Assembly (NCBI RefSeq): GCF_041381155.1
Contig: NC_091138.1
Span: 33,039,604-33,103,603 of the forward strand
Origin: Argopecten irradians
Lineage: Eukaryota > Mollusca > Bivalvia > Pectinida > Pectinidae
Length of the DNA: 64,000 bases
Direction of reading: 5' to 3'
Both the position numbers and the translations under genes were made by a program. Positions 24,601 to 35,554 of this stretch are shown piece after piece; position 1 is the stretch's first letter; each line of letters opens with the position of its first letter. Under the pieces are notes generated by a model, which had not been told where the DNA came from, did no database searches, and saw only the letters and a list, made by a program, of their open reading frames with translations.

Positions 24601-25973
24601 TACCGATTGTTTAGTTGTATATATCTGGGAATTTGGTGTTGGATAGACACTTTAGACAGAATGGAGGATGTTAACATCATCTGCTAAACAGTAGAGACAG
24701 ATTCTAGGTTAAAATTTACAACTGTGCAACTTCAGACGGTAGCTGACCGATTTCGATGAACTGACGTTTAATCTTATCGATATTTACGAAAATGGTATCA
24801 ATTTTCGCAAAGTTACGCAAAAGATGATGGTGTCACTTCAATTTTGTATCTTTGGAATAAAGACAGCATAGTTACGAAATTGATATGATGGTATCACTTT
24901 AATTTGTATATATGGCATAAAGAGCGCATCAACGTTGTTCGCTATGCGAAACCACAGGGGGCCAATTCAATGACAATGGATGTTGTCATACATTTTTTTT
25001 TATTTGGTGGATGGACAGACGAGTATATATGACATTCATGTGATTTTTTTTTCGAAAAATACGAGATTTGAAAAATTATATAAAAACCGGGATATTTACT
25101 ATAAAACAGAGAATAATTTTTCAAATCTCGTATTTTTCGAAAAAAAATCACATGAATGTCATATATACTCATCAGTCCATCCACCAAATACAAAAATGTA
25201 TGACAACATCCATTTTCATTGAGTTGGCCCCTTTTGTGCGAAACCAGCTAACTAGGCCTATTCCATGGGCACTTGTGCATGATAAACAGATAATCTAACA
25301 ACTGATTTGGTAATTATAAGTATTTTACCAAGACCTCTTGTATAGTTATATTTTTAGAAAAAGTGAAGAAATGGTGTGGTCTATTCAGCATACCAATCTA
25401 TTCAAAATTAAACTTGTAATTCCGCTCCACTACCATACTCTACGTTACGCTCCAATTTGTATTCTAATATTAATTAGATTGTTAAACAAACTAGTTGTTT
25501 TCCTGCATTTCAAACGACAGTATATTTTTCTTGGTACGTATGATTTGACTTGTTGATAAAGATTGTTATCAATTTAATATTGCTTTCAAAGTAAAGTACT
25601 TATTTTATACCAATTCATATATATTGATTATAAATGACCATTCAATCTTTACGTTTGGCCATAATAAAGTGTTAATTTAGCAAGTTAACTATACTTGGCA
25701 GTAATTTAACTTCTTTCAGTTTTATCTAGCCCAGCTCATCACGAAATCACTAATGTAAACAATATACCAGATACTGATATAAAGGCTATCATGAATGTTA
25801 TATTTATAATTATGGGTCAGAAAAATTCAAACAAATTCGTAAGGAAGCGGTCAAAATGGATTTTACAATGTGTTCTGATAAATGGCTATTCAATTTTTAG
25901 TACGAAGCTTACAAAAGATAGCATTATACAGTCCAGAAATAATATTCTCCTGGAACAAAATAATCACTATTAA
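21605..25973 (+). CDS. Candidate two-exon gene, unknown function
   Basis: Exon 1 is 21605-21656 (MNSKRTTFTKRARTFRD) and ends at a strong GTAAGC donor in phase 1. Exon 2 would start after a pyrimidine-rich acceptor (TTCTTTCAG, AG at 25718-25719). It reads in the matching phase for 84 codons without a stop to TAA at 25973. The joined frame would be 101 residues: a basic N-terminus, then VLSSPAHHEITNVNNIPDTD, then an Ile-rich and basic C-terminal half. I do not recognise the family. An alternative donor (GTAAGG near 25836) could extend the gene to further exons. Support is the matching phase, canonical splice sites, an upstream in-frame stop and ETS-type sites before the start. Against it are the AT-rich composition and lack of a known domain. 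The intron (4.06 kb) contains a palindromic MITE. Confidence 0.35.
22985..23115 (-). mobile_element. Family 2 SINE-like repeat, short fragment
   Basis: 'gggaggctgcagtgtattct' and the following 'tgttgtgtct', 'gcaatagcggaa' and 'gtcacatca' match the distal body of the 16836 copy with many changes. Confidence 0.5.
23116..24954. other. Gene-poor DNA with homopolymer tracts and a possible CRE/E-box cluster
   Basis: A long T run followed by a G run lies at 24120-24165. At about 24550-24600 a GC-richer patch holds a TGACGTCA site and a CACGTG E-box 30 bp apart, promoter-like, but with no exon found next to it. The small open frames are shadows or noise. Confidence 0.35.
24955..25236. mobile_element. 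Palindromic MITE (282 bp) with 10-bp target duplication
   Basis: Two arms of about 120 bp (24955-25080 and 25110-25236) are near-perfect reverse complements, with ends CAGGGGGCCAATTCAATG and CAAAAGGGGCCAACTCAATG. The direct repeat TGCGAAACCA stands on both sides (24945-24954 and 25237-25246). No transposase frame is present. The 9-11 bp duplication length fits Mutator-like elements, while the CAGGGG end would fit hAT with 8 bp, so the superfamily is open. The similar open frames on both strands come from the palindrome. Confidence 0.85.
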
Positions 25974-27281
25974 TATGACAGACTAGACAGTTATAAAATG
26001 TCAATTCCATGAAGTATTTATAGGAACCCCGGGATATTTAGTCTATGAATGATGGGTTGGCGAGAGATAACTAGATAGTCTATACTGTGACCTACATATC
26101 TGATAGTCCTGAGATTGCTGACATTACTTACCAGATCTGAGTTGTACGTTGATATGTTGATTTTCAGCTTACATATAGATAATGGAAATAGACAACACGG
26201 CTATGTATTTATATATAAGTGATAGGTTAGATTTATCATCAACAAATATGCGCTTGAATACTTTTGGTGTACTTGTAGGTATACTAATATTTACTACTGC
26301 CCGCCTCTGTTTAAGGTACATACACAAACGTTATTTAAAATGTAAATAGTCTTTTTATTCCTCAGTATCCCATAACTATAATCTACACTGTAACAACACT
26401 TATCAACACTTTTTAAATGTCATTCACTATAATTTGAGTCTTCTTCTCTTTCAAGGAGTCATTATAGTTGACTTAAATCTATATTAACCTACATTAACCT
26501 ATTCAACATAATGAATCCTTTAATTGCTGGATGTTGTGACCTACTTTATGCTGATCGTTTGACGATAATATCATTAGTTATAAGCTGTCATTCTTGTTTC
26601 GATTTTATAGATTTAAAATGCTAAATATCATTGGGTTCGCTGTAAAATGTCATCGAGTCAACTTAACAATATTTCTAACGTAAAAGAAAAGTAGGATAAA
26701 TTAATTGTTACAGGGAAAGGTATTCTTATTTCCTATTTTTTAATTCGATGATTGAATAAATAAGTTTTTTGTATGTTCAATTATAGAACAATAAAATGAT
26801 ATACAATGTATAAGCATACAATGAGCTTAACATTTATCCTTAAGTTGACAATGCTGTAATTCAAGGTTTTTTTTCAGACAGTTTAGAGATGTTCCTTGTG
26901 ATAAACTTATCTTCCAACAATCGTTTCCGCGATGGAAGATGTGGGTTTTTTTTTATCAAAAGTCTACTTTGATACGAGTCTTGAAATTAGGGAGTTTACA
27001 TTCGTAACATTGTGAAAAGACAAGCTACTTGCCAAATCGGTTTTCATTTCCACATCAAACGTTTGAGTTACAACACGTGCCCCGACAACCAAACTAAGAT
27101 AAATTGTACACTTCCTGAGAACGCCTCACTGGTGTAAGGATGGTCAGTACTTGTCAGTTTTTTTCAAAGAATATCTGAAACACATCACACTCGTTTCATT
27201 GTACCTATTTAGTAATTCACCATGGGCACATAAGTAAGTACGAAGAAGGATAACTCTCGTCAGCTACGCTACCAAGCTACA

Positions 27282-27451
27282 TGAAACAATTCTGTATATG
27301 AACGGTAGTTATGATAAAGTTGTTTTTTACAACATACACATAGAGGGTAGTCCCAATTTCGTTACGTGAAACAATTCTGTATATGAACGGTAGTTATGAT
27401 AAAGTTGTTTTCTACAACATACACAGAGAGGGTAGTCCCAATTTCGTTACG
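27282..27451. repeat. 85-bp tandem duplication, two copies
   Basis: 27282-27366 and 27367-27451 are nearly identical, starting 'gaaacaattctgtatatgaa' and ending 'caatttcgttacgt'. Only about two substitutions were seen, so it is recent. Confidence 0.9.
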
Positions 27452-28489
27452 TGAGAAGATATAGGTGTTATATGTTCTACTTTTATAAACCACGGCCAAG
27501 ATAACACCTCGGTATGAAAATGTAATTATACCCGGCAGTATGAAGGAAACCTCAATCAAATAAACAAGATAAACACAGCTATGGAAATTTCTCTAACAAC
27601 AACAATACAATTATTTCTAAAAGACAAAACTAAAAAAAGACAGAGCTTACCTTTTTCGTATAATATCATCACATTAAAAGGATTGTTCGTCCGTTTATCT
27701 TAGTGCCACAAGGCAAAACTATATAAAAACTTATAAATATGACCTGCTTAGTAAGACGACTGTCTTTGAGTCCACAGTTGCCCATTTTAACATAAATTGC
27801 CATAATCGTTAATAAAAACCACTTGGCTAATATTAACTATTTTCTTTGTCCTTCGGGTGCTATTGACGGTACATCTGCTCATAGATGAAGAACAGTAATA
27901 CCGAGCTCTGAGTATGATGATAGATATACACACTTACCTTAGTAAGGTTAATCCTTTAGATTAAACAAATCCAACCAAGTGATGGCCTTACAGGTCGAAA
28001 CACTAACCACAGGAGGTCAACTGGACTATTTGGTCACTAGATAACGTAAAGACGAGCTAGAACACGTCCGACCTGTATCTCACAAATTTCTTCATCAGCA
28101 GTCCGGTCAGTGTGTTACAACGAGATGACCCTAAGTACAGGTGTTTGTGTGTTGATTACAGATGTAAACAAAAACGAAACAAGATATAAACTAAATATAG
28201 ACACTTTACTGATGCACCTATCACAATTAAGCTGGAGCAATTCAATTCAAGATATGATAATGAGTTATTATCATTCTATGAGAAATTCAAGTGAATCATA
28301 CATCTACTAAACAACATATAATCTAAATATAGACACTTTACTGATAAAACTGTTACAGATCTAGGAGTAATTTACACCATGACTTAATACTTACACAAGG
28401 AAGTCAACATTATCGTACTAAAGAGCTAGGACACTGACTTCCGCGTTACTTGTTACAATGAGTTATCATCTGTCTGTGCTAATTTCGCG

Positions 28490-29040
28490 TGGGCCATAAT
28501 GGCTTTAGAAATGATAAAAATTGAAAATATCTTGATAATATGCCTAGTGCGGAAGAAAGCAAAAAGACGAATTAAACTGGTGATATTTGTGCTTTACTGT
28601 AAATCAACTAATTTCGCATCTTCATGCCTATCGACTTCTAATGGCGAGTTAATTTGTCGTTCGTGATTTATACTCATATGGCGCAATTATTCATGTATTT
28701 GAAATATGATTTTTAAATGCAATCCCGCAATGATAATTCCGTATTTCTTGCAAGAATGAATTATCACCTACTCCTATTACATTCATGTGTACCATAATTT
28801 GTTTGGAAACATTCAGAATAGCATATATAGTATGCGCAGTGTAGAAGAAAGTAAAAGTTGGACGAATTCCACTAGGGATCATTTTTGCGTTACTGTAAAC
28901 CATGTAATTTTAGCAACCTTAATTTCGTGTTTTCATGCATATTGGCTATTTATGATGATTTGTTTTTAGCGATTTAGACTCATATCACTCTACTGTTCTT
29001 GTACATTATGTACAGTGTATTTGAAATATTTTTCAAGAAA
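28490..29040. repeat. Diverged direct duplication, units of about 250-300 bp
   Basis: Blocks at 28490-28720 and 28800-29040 share an order of motifs: 'gaagaaag(c/t)aaaa', 'gacgaatt', 'actgtaaa', 'taatttcg', 'tcatgc', 'gatttagactcata' type and 'tgtatttgaaatat'. Many differences indicate an old duplication or two copies of one repeat. Confidence 0.5.
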
Positions 29041-29362
29041 ATTGGTTTAAAAACCTCTTATCGCATTCCAAAAGGAGTTGGTTTAAGTATATCAGTTCAA
29101 TCTGTTTTCCACGTCTATAAAGTGTAAGTCCCATTGCTATGTATCTTAAACATACTTGCTTTACAAGGTTGAATCCTTTTTTTAAGTCCTTCTGTCTTTT
29201 CTATTTAAGCTTTCATCTGATAAAGTTCCATCCATTATTTCAAATCTAATTTACATTTTCTTTTTGTTTACACTTCTAAATGTCTAAACAAAGCTTTCGC
29301 GCAGTCGCTTAAAATGAACTCAGTTACTAGGGAACGAAACTCGATTTAACGTGTATGACTCC

Positions 29363-30845
29363 TTAGGCCCTAAAATTCTGTTCTCCACTAAGCCGTATTG
29401 CCCAGGTAAGTTCGTAAGTCTTCACTGCGTCTGCGTACGAACTTTTTATCACCGACTGGTCATTGGTTCGGACAGCTTCCATGAAAGTCTTCAATTCTGT
29501 ACTGTAGGAATCACTTCCCTCAAATGTGAAATCTCGGTCCTCATCGCGTCTCCCTTTCTCCATGTTGCGAACACGTAAAATACAACTGTCCTGATAAGGT
29601 TCTATTAAGGATAGTTTCAAACCATCCAGTTGGACGTCAATGTTGGCTTCATATCTGACGCCGGGTAGGGCGATCGAGTGCGTCAAACACCCTAATCCCC
29701 CGTCCGCAAATCTCCAATGACTGACTGTAACACGTGGGATTTTCTTACGTGGCGGAATACCATCTTCTGCGCCCAGTGGAACGTGGGCAATATGACCAGC
29801 GCCGCTTCTGTCATCAGAGTCCAGCATAAGAGTATGTACAGTCGCTAAGTCAACATCCCCAACAATGTACCTTGCCAAGTCGCAGAAGTGAGTGGCCTGT
29901 TCGACTATGGGACCGCCGCTCAGTTCGGCATTATACCAGTATATATTAGTCATCTCTGTGTAAGCGTAGTAGTACCGTGCATTAAATGACATTACCTTTC
30001 CTCCGTGCTGCTTCATTAGTTCCTTCATTTTCATAACTGCAGCATGGTATCTGTGCAAGTAAACAACACCAGCGTTAGAAATGAAAGGAATACCCAGCCA
30101 GAAATACGTTTAAAACAAGCGGCATGGAAAGGAGAGACAGAAATACTAAAACGCCGTAGAAGTAAACAATAGATCAAAGCAGTACCGAACCGAATTCTAA
30201 ACTTTCAAATTTGATCAAGATGTACAGTTGTGATTAAAGAGTTAAAAAGAAAGAGTTGCTCGATAATTTTTTACGTTTTAAGAAGATAGAATTTGTAAAA
30301 AAATTATCAATAGCTCCAGTTGATATTAAGGTTCTCCTTAACATCCAAAGGTACTATTGTTATATTGTAAGATATAGGTTATACCTGAACATGTATCCCA
30401 CCGACAGCACCACTTTAGCTTCCTCTATCGCCTTCTGGATTGCTGCCGCATACGGTTGGAATTTCACAAGAGGCAGCACAGACATGGGCTTCTCCATGAA
30501 CACATGGATACCTGCCTTCACACACTGTAGTTCCAAGTCTTTGTTTTGCTGAAGGCTACCCCTAGCTACAGGAGGCACACCTATGAAAACAGCATCTGGA
30601 TGCATGCGTATTAAATCAGCAATATCTGCTAGCACGACACAGTCCTTGTAGAAGCCGCCATGTTGTGACGTCTGTCGCGTCTTCAGGACCTGTTCGGCTT
30701 TGTCAGTATCCGGATCAACGATTGCTATTACCTGGAAGCCTCCAAGGCGTTCAAGCCGGGATGCATGGTCCCAGGAAACGTTCCATCTTCCGAAATTTAC
30801 ACAACCGGCCCCCACGAAGCCTATCCTTAGTGTCTTGTTGGACAT
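29363..30845 (-). CDS. Gfo/Idh/MocA family oxidoreductase, paralogue A (two coding exons)
   Basis: Exon 1 is 30385-30845 and exon 2 is 29363-30050, giving 382 residues, normal for the family. These enzymes use NAD(P) to oxidise or reduce sugars, inositols or related compounds; the substrate is not known here. Residues 7-15 (RIGFVGAGC) form the Rossmann dinucleotide loop, and VDPDT at 43-47 ends beta 2. The EKP motif with the usual catalytic Lys is at 118-120. GYMFRY at 150-155 spans the intron, and GGPIVEQATHFCDLARYIVG at 199-218 carries the conserved His208 and Asp211. The 334-bp intron has GT/AG ends and splits Arg154. A strong acceptor lies 3 nt before the ATG (AG at 30848-30849), so a non-coding upstream exon is likely. 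The gene appears intact and is a tandem partner of 42393-46422. It probably acts in the cytosol, since no signal peptide is seen. Confidence 0.92.
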
Positions 30846-30847
30846 AT

Positions 30848-31944
30848 CTGAAAAAAAGTTAACAGAATCACGACAATTCTATTTTGAATTTTGCTAACCC
30901 TAATGGTTTGTGTCTTTGAAGTTTATTCGCTTATCTTTCTGTCAATTTCGGTAAAGAAATTAGCCCTTTTGAAGTTGTTGGAGGTTGAGACGTAGACATT
31001 TTTACTTGATAAATTATTACCTGGAATGAATAAATACTTTACAGTGCAACCCCATAGATACATACTGTTAAGGATGTCGATCAAGACATAACACCGAGTC
31101 ACATAGGGAGCAAATTACCGAAGACATCGAACAGGAAACCTCACTAGGAAGTACTACAAATATTGGTTGACGATATTCCATGTATGAAGCACTGGCACAA
31201 ATAAAATTATTAAAATGACATTTAAACCACCAAATGATTGGGTTTTCATTGCTTTAAGTCTTTAACCAATGGATGATCGCTTTACGCTAGTTTATTTGAA
31301 ATTAATACTCTCTCATTTTATTCAACACATCTTCATGATTACATTTACTAGTAGTTCATAACACAAGTAAAAACGTCTAAATTCATACATTAAACGCCTT
31401 ATCATTCATCAAGGTATCGGTGTTTTGGAACTAAATAACAAAGCCGAACAAAGACACAAAATGAAATATTTGGGTTCTTTCAACAATTTATTTGACAATA
31501 TATAGCAACTTAGCAAGTCTGTCTAATTAATCATGAGAGATAAATTCGAGGTCATTTAGTCATTTTCTTCCTGAAATCGGATTAAGGGTTCCGATGTCCG
31601 GATAGTAGCCGGAAACATTTTCTGGCTGTAGCCTTAAATAAGACTTAACGACGGAGTGATGATCAAAAGTGGATGTCGGGATATACATAGTAACGACCGT
31701 CTCTACATCTAATACTACGGAACCAATACAACAAATCGCCACAGGTACACTTTGTATGGATGTTTTTCTTTTAACGAGTCATTGACCCTCAGCAGGGAGT
31801 TTATTTAAAATCGTGTATCAGATTGGTCAAAATATAAAGGTAATACAGTACTCCAAGTTAGGGTTAACGATAATTTTGTTGAACATAAATTACGGTTATG
31901 AAATGTCTTCATGCAAATATATTCTGTAAATCAATTTTCTTTTG
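30848..31944. other. Upstream region of oxidoreductase A
   Basis: Expected to hold a 5' UTR intron and promoter (minus strand). A possible donor CCAG/GTAATA on the minus strand lies near 31020. Nothing else was recognised. Confidence 0.35.
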
Positions 31945-32180
31945 TGGCTACTATTTCGCGAGTTGTAAGTGATGTATGAATTTATAGCAGTGTAAGTGAT
32001 GTATAAATTGATAGCAGTGTTAGTGATGTATAAATTTATAGCAGTGTAAGTGATGTATAAATTTAGAGCAGTGTAAGTGATGTATAAATTCGCGGCTATC
32101 AACTTTCGCGAATTTACTTGGATCGCGAAATTCGTGAATTTGAATCCCACGCGCAAAAAGCTTGGTTGACCGTATTTGAA
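31945..32180. mobile_element. CGCGA-rich MITE copy with internal 27-bp array
   Basis: Five copies of a 27-bp unit (AGCAGTGTAAGTGATGTATA plus 'aatttat') at about 31967-32090 are flanked by 'tcgcgag' on the left. On the right are 'attcgcggctatcaactttc', 'gcgaa' and 'gatcgcgaaattcg'. Again an array sits inside a CGCGA element, as at 10.7-13.9 kb. Another fragment with 'ttcgcgagatatttattttc' lies at 32625-32690. Confidence 0.6.
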
Positions 32181-33344
32181 GGTAATTCAATGGTTGCAAG
32201 AAATATAATCAAAGTTCTATCAATAGCAGAATCATCACAAACATGATAGGAACGACATACTGAAACGACACGCGTTTACACCCAAAGCTTTTTCCACGGC
32301 AAGATATTACAATGCTGACATTTTCATGACTAATTGATATTCTAGACTTCCTGATATTAAATCGTAATGCTAGTAAATCATTTCTAATATTATACTGTCA
32401 AAACATTAATTGCATATGAAATGCCTTTCACATTTCGATGTCGTAGTCCTCAATAATGAACTGTATTACATATGCGTATATTTCCTTATACAATATCCTA
32501 ATTAATCTAAGAAATAACAGATACATCTCTAAAACAGTACATCATAGCCTTTTAAAGAGTCATTCATGTAACAGGGTGTCATATAAATACATTTGTATGT
32601 AAAACTGTATTTTGTGGAAAATGATTCGCGAGATATTTATTTTCGCGATATTGGATAAATTCGCGAAAGTAGTGAGATTAGAATCTCGATAAATATTAGA
32701 AACTATAGAGTAGAGAGTTATGAATCGTTGAAAATATTACCTTAGTCACCTGTTTTGCGTGCTAATGTCGTACTGTTTCGCTGTTGTTGTCGCCTTGCAG
32801 ATCTAGGTCACATAATCCTTCAGATATCTGTAGCTCTTATCGTAAATGACTTAAAGTCAAGTCATTTACCACTTAGATACAACTTAGATAACATAGCAAC
32901 TGCTTTCCTTGACATAAATATAAACTTCATATTGCAGCAACTGAAAAATAGGTTTTATTTAAAGCTGATAATGCAGGTTAAAAGTTTTCGTGTTGAAATA
33001 AAAAAGAAATGAATGGTGAGAGATGACCTTATCTTCCGTTCATAGTTACCAAGGACACTGCATGCTTGGATTTGTGACTGAGAATCAGGTAGTACTCCGA
33101 TTGACCACCGTCAACGAGAAAAACGTTCCTACGTTACAAACGTTAGGATACGGTGCATCAAGACACACAGTCTGCCAAACCGGTTAAAAAGTGTTCATTA
33201 CAACACTCTGTAATTCACGATAAGATTTTTGTTTTCATTTATAGGAAAAGGGACAGACTCAGTAGAGGGTTATATGATCTTTTAAAATTTTGTCATAAGA
33301 TAAAAAAGAAACATGACTGACATGATGGTAGATTATATCAAGTC
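32181..33344. other. Gene-poor DNA
   Basis: AT-rich with one small CGCGA fragment (32625-32690). No supported exon. Confidence 0.5.
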
Positions 33345-35245
33345 ATGGCAGACCCGAAAAAGAGTCCAAATCCTGGTCCCGAAGTAGTGAAGAATTCCAC
33401 TATTCCACTCGATGATGGTGCAATGAAAGAAAGAGAATCTGTTAAGGATTTTGGCGGGAGGCAATTTATTAAGTATGTGCGCATCTCTTGTTCTCGTATC
33501 ACCTGAAATTGCATTTCTCTTTCGAATGTTCTCAATCGGAGGAATTCGGGATGTTGTGTATGGATCCCGACAAATACGGTCTAAACAACGGGGTGTAGGA
33601 GTTTTACTTGCTTTGTACATAATGAGATGTTACACATGATTTCACATGCCCATATAAGGATTTAATCAATTTGAGGAGTTTCCCTCGTATTCCTAACTTT
33701 GACAATTTAAACCATAAATGTATACGATCTACACGATCGAACGCTTTTTGAAAGTCAACAAAACAGCAGTATAAACGTTTGTTATTGCTAAAAGACTTTG
33801 TAATTATTGAATGTAACGCAAATATAGCATCAATTGTGCTCATTTCAGGACGAAAACCAAATTGAGCATCTGATAAAACGTCGTAAGATTCACTCCATTT
33901 CAGCAATCTACGATTCAATATCAATGTAAAAAGTTTACCAAGACAACTTAATAGACTTATACCTCTGAAATTACTAGGATTTGATTTATCTCCTTTTTTG
34001 TGTACCGGAGTGATTACAGCTCTAGACCATTCAGCCGGAAAATATCCCGAATTCAAAATGCTATTGAATAAAGAACAGAGTGCCGGTAAAAGTAAAGTTT
34101 TCCCGGATAATACATTTAAAATACCATCATCCGTGAGCTTTACCACATTTCAATGACTGAATTGCTCTGAGATTTCTATCAACAGAAATTTCAAAATCTA
34201 ATTCTCGTATATGGTATAAACGTATTCCGATTCATTATCATTATACAATGCAGGATCATTATTGATAATTATTCGTCAGCACTTGTGACATCTATTCTGA
34301 TAATTCATTAAAGTGAATAGCTCGTGGCAAAGGGGAAACATTGCTAAATGCGTTGACGTTTGGCTTTCGCCAGAAAAAGTCAGTGGTTATACCATAAGGT
34401 TGGTTCAAGTTCTTGGCTTCGCGGTGTCCAGTTTTGGACCGATTTGCAAATTGTTGGGGGATAGACCCCCCGAGTTGGAAATTTAGCATCCGTTGCTAAA
34501 TATAAATTCGGCGCCGCAAACTATTTTGAAAAACGGATGGGTTGCGTGGAAATGTCAGACTAGTGGGACAAGTGTTTCTCAGTCGTGTGTCGGGTTTGTT
34601 TTTCGTGTGATAAACCAGACTATATGGTCGGTATGCAAGAATTGTTTGTTGTTGGGATGATGACAATTTGATGCTCAAATGAAGTATTCTTACACGAATA
34701 ATGGACAAGGCTTGCTTGTAGATCATTTTTTCGATGTTTATAGAAAGCTTCTTGTTATAGTGAATATCGACATCAAATATGTCGGCCGTTGCTGAGATGA
34801 GGGCCCGGCCGAATGGGGCACAGGTTTATTTGGCAGCATCCGCATTTGTCGTTATTTTTACATCATACAGATTGCATGAAGGTTCAAGAAATGACCATAT
34901 ACAATTCCGTAACTTTAATTTCCCATTTAAGAAACACACTGAAAAACGTTTCCATAGAACGTCCAGTGTCATTGTAGCTGTTTAAAGTAGTAGAAAATAA
35001 GTTGAGGCTTCATACCTAGATAGTTTGTACAAAGTACCAATTATATGTCGTTTCAATCTTTATACGTTGTAGTTTTTGTGCGAGAGATTTAATTAGAATT
35101 AGTTTTGGTGTGTCTGTCTGGGTCTGTTGTTTTTTTTTTTTTTTTTTTTTTGTTTTTGTACAGAAACACTATTTTGAGTTATGGAGGAGAGACTGACTAT
35201 GGAATGTCAGCTGGAAGGCAAAAGAAACGTTTTATGAATGTATAG
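33345..35245 (+). CDS. Candidate two-exon small gene, unknown function
   Basis: Exon 1 is 33345-33472, beginning MADPKKSPNPGPEVVKNS, with an in-frame stop upstream (TGA at 33318) and a strong GTATGT donor in phase 2. Exon 2 could be 35164-35245: it follows a very long pyrimidine tract ending GTACAG and reads in the matching phase NTILSYGGETDYGMSAG to a stop at 35243. The product would be 69 residues, hydrophilic, with no signal peptide. I do not recognise it. The intron would contain a minus-strand LINE reverse-transcriptase fragment. Exon 1 alone is more convincing than the pairing; other partners are possible. Confidence 0.28.
33580..33633. repeat. Direct repeat copy 1 flanking the LINE fragments
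   Basis: About 50 bp containing 'gtctaaacaacggggtgtag' and 'tttgtacataatgagatgtt'. It is nearly identical to 40166-40216 and in the same orientation. This copy abuts the end of the reverse-transcriptase fragment; the other lies just upstream of the endonuclease domain. Confidence 0.8.
33640..34330 (-). mobile_element. LINE fragment: reverse transcriptase, N-terminal half
   Basis: On the minus strand the main open part (34146-33640) encodes non-LTR reverse-transcriptase motifs in order: ITPVHKKGDKSNPSNFRGIS, then FGFRPEMSTIDAIF, then the palm motif FVDFQKAFD, then GIRGKLLKLIKSLYGHVKSC. Upstream, to about 34330, there are frame-disrupted pieces of the linker (HFNELSE, NDPALYNDNESEY, LDFEISVDRNLRAIQSLKCG). 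The fragment stops before the YADD box, where it meets the direct repeat at 33633. A dead copy; clade not resolved. Confidence 0.82.
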
Positions 35246-35435
35246 TGTTATCTTGACAATGTTATATTATTGTAAACTCGTACCATTCCATGTGTAGGAC
35301 TGCCTATAGAAAGTGATCTACTAGGTAATTCTGTCATAAACATTGATAATATTTAATTTCTGTTTACGATTCATGTAGTAGGGCCCGCTATGGCTCTGTG
35401 AGAATTAGACGCTCACGCGTCATATATTTTTACAG

Positions 35436-35554
35436 ATGAACTCTTATTGTGGCTCTTACTTGTAGGTTTACTTTCGCTTATCGTGTTGGTTCCGTGCTTC
35501 TTATGTTTGTGTCTCTGGAGGAAAAAGATTGCGATTGAGTTGAAGAAAAAGTAA
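35436..35554 (+). CDS. Candidate terminal exon: transmembrane segment plus basic tail
   Basis: After a pyrimidine-rich acceptor (TTTTTACAG, AG at 35434-35435) the frame reads ELLLWLLLVGLLSLIVLV, then PCFLCLCLW, then RKKIAIELKKK and a stop at 35552. This is a textbook single-pass membrane segment with a positive cytoplasmic end. The sharp change from T-rich to A/G-rich sequence fits coding use. However, a T-rich strand yields hydrophobic frames by chance, and no upstream exon of matching phase 1 was convincingly found. Confidence 0.25.

Larger units (their letters stand above)
25974..29362. other. Gene-poor DNA with two tandem duplications
   Basis: No gene was supported. It contains the 85-bp duplication at 27282 and the diverged duplication at 28490 (listed separately). 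Otherwise AT-rich; no polyadenylation motif for the gene ending at 29363 was obvious. Confidence 0.5.

Noticed and set aside
24942-25222. Similar proteins read on both strands around 25.1 kb
   Set aside because: Produced by the palindromic MITE.
33345-33390. NPGP motif in MADPKKSPNPGP as a 2A ribosome-skipping peptide
   Set aside because: The required upstream Asp-x-Glu-x context is missing, and it is at the very start of the frame.
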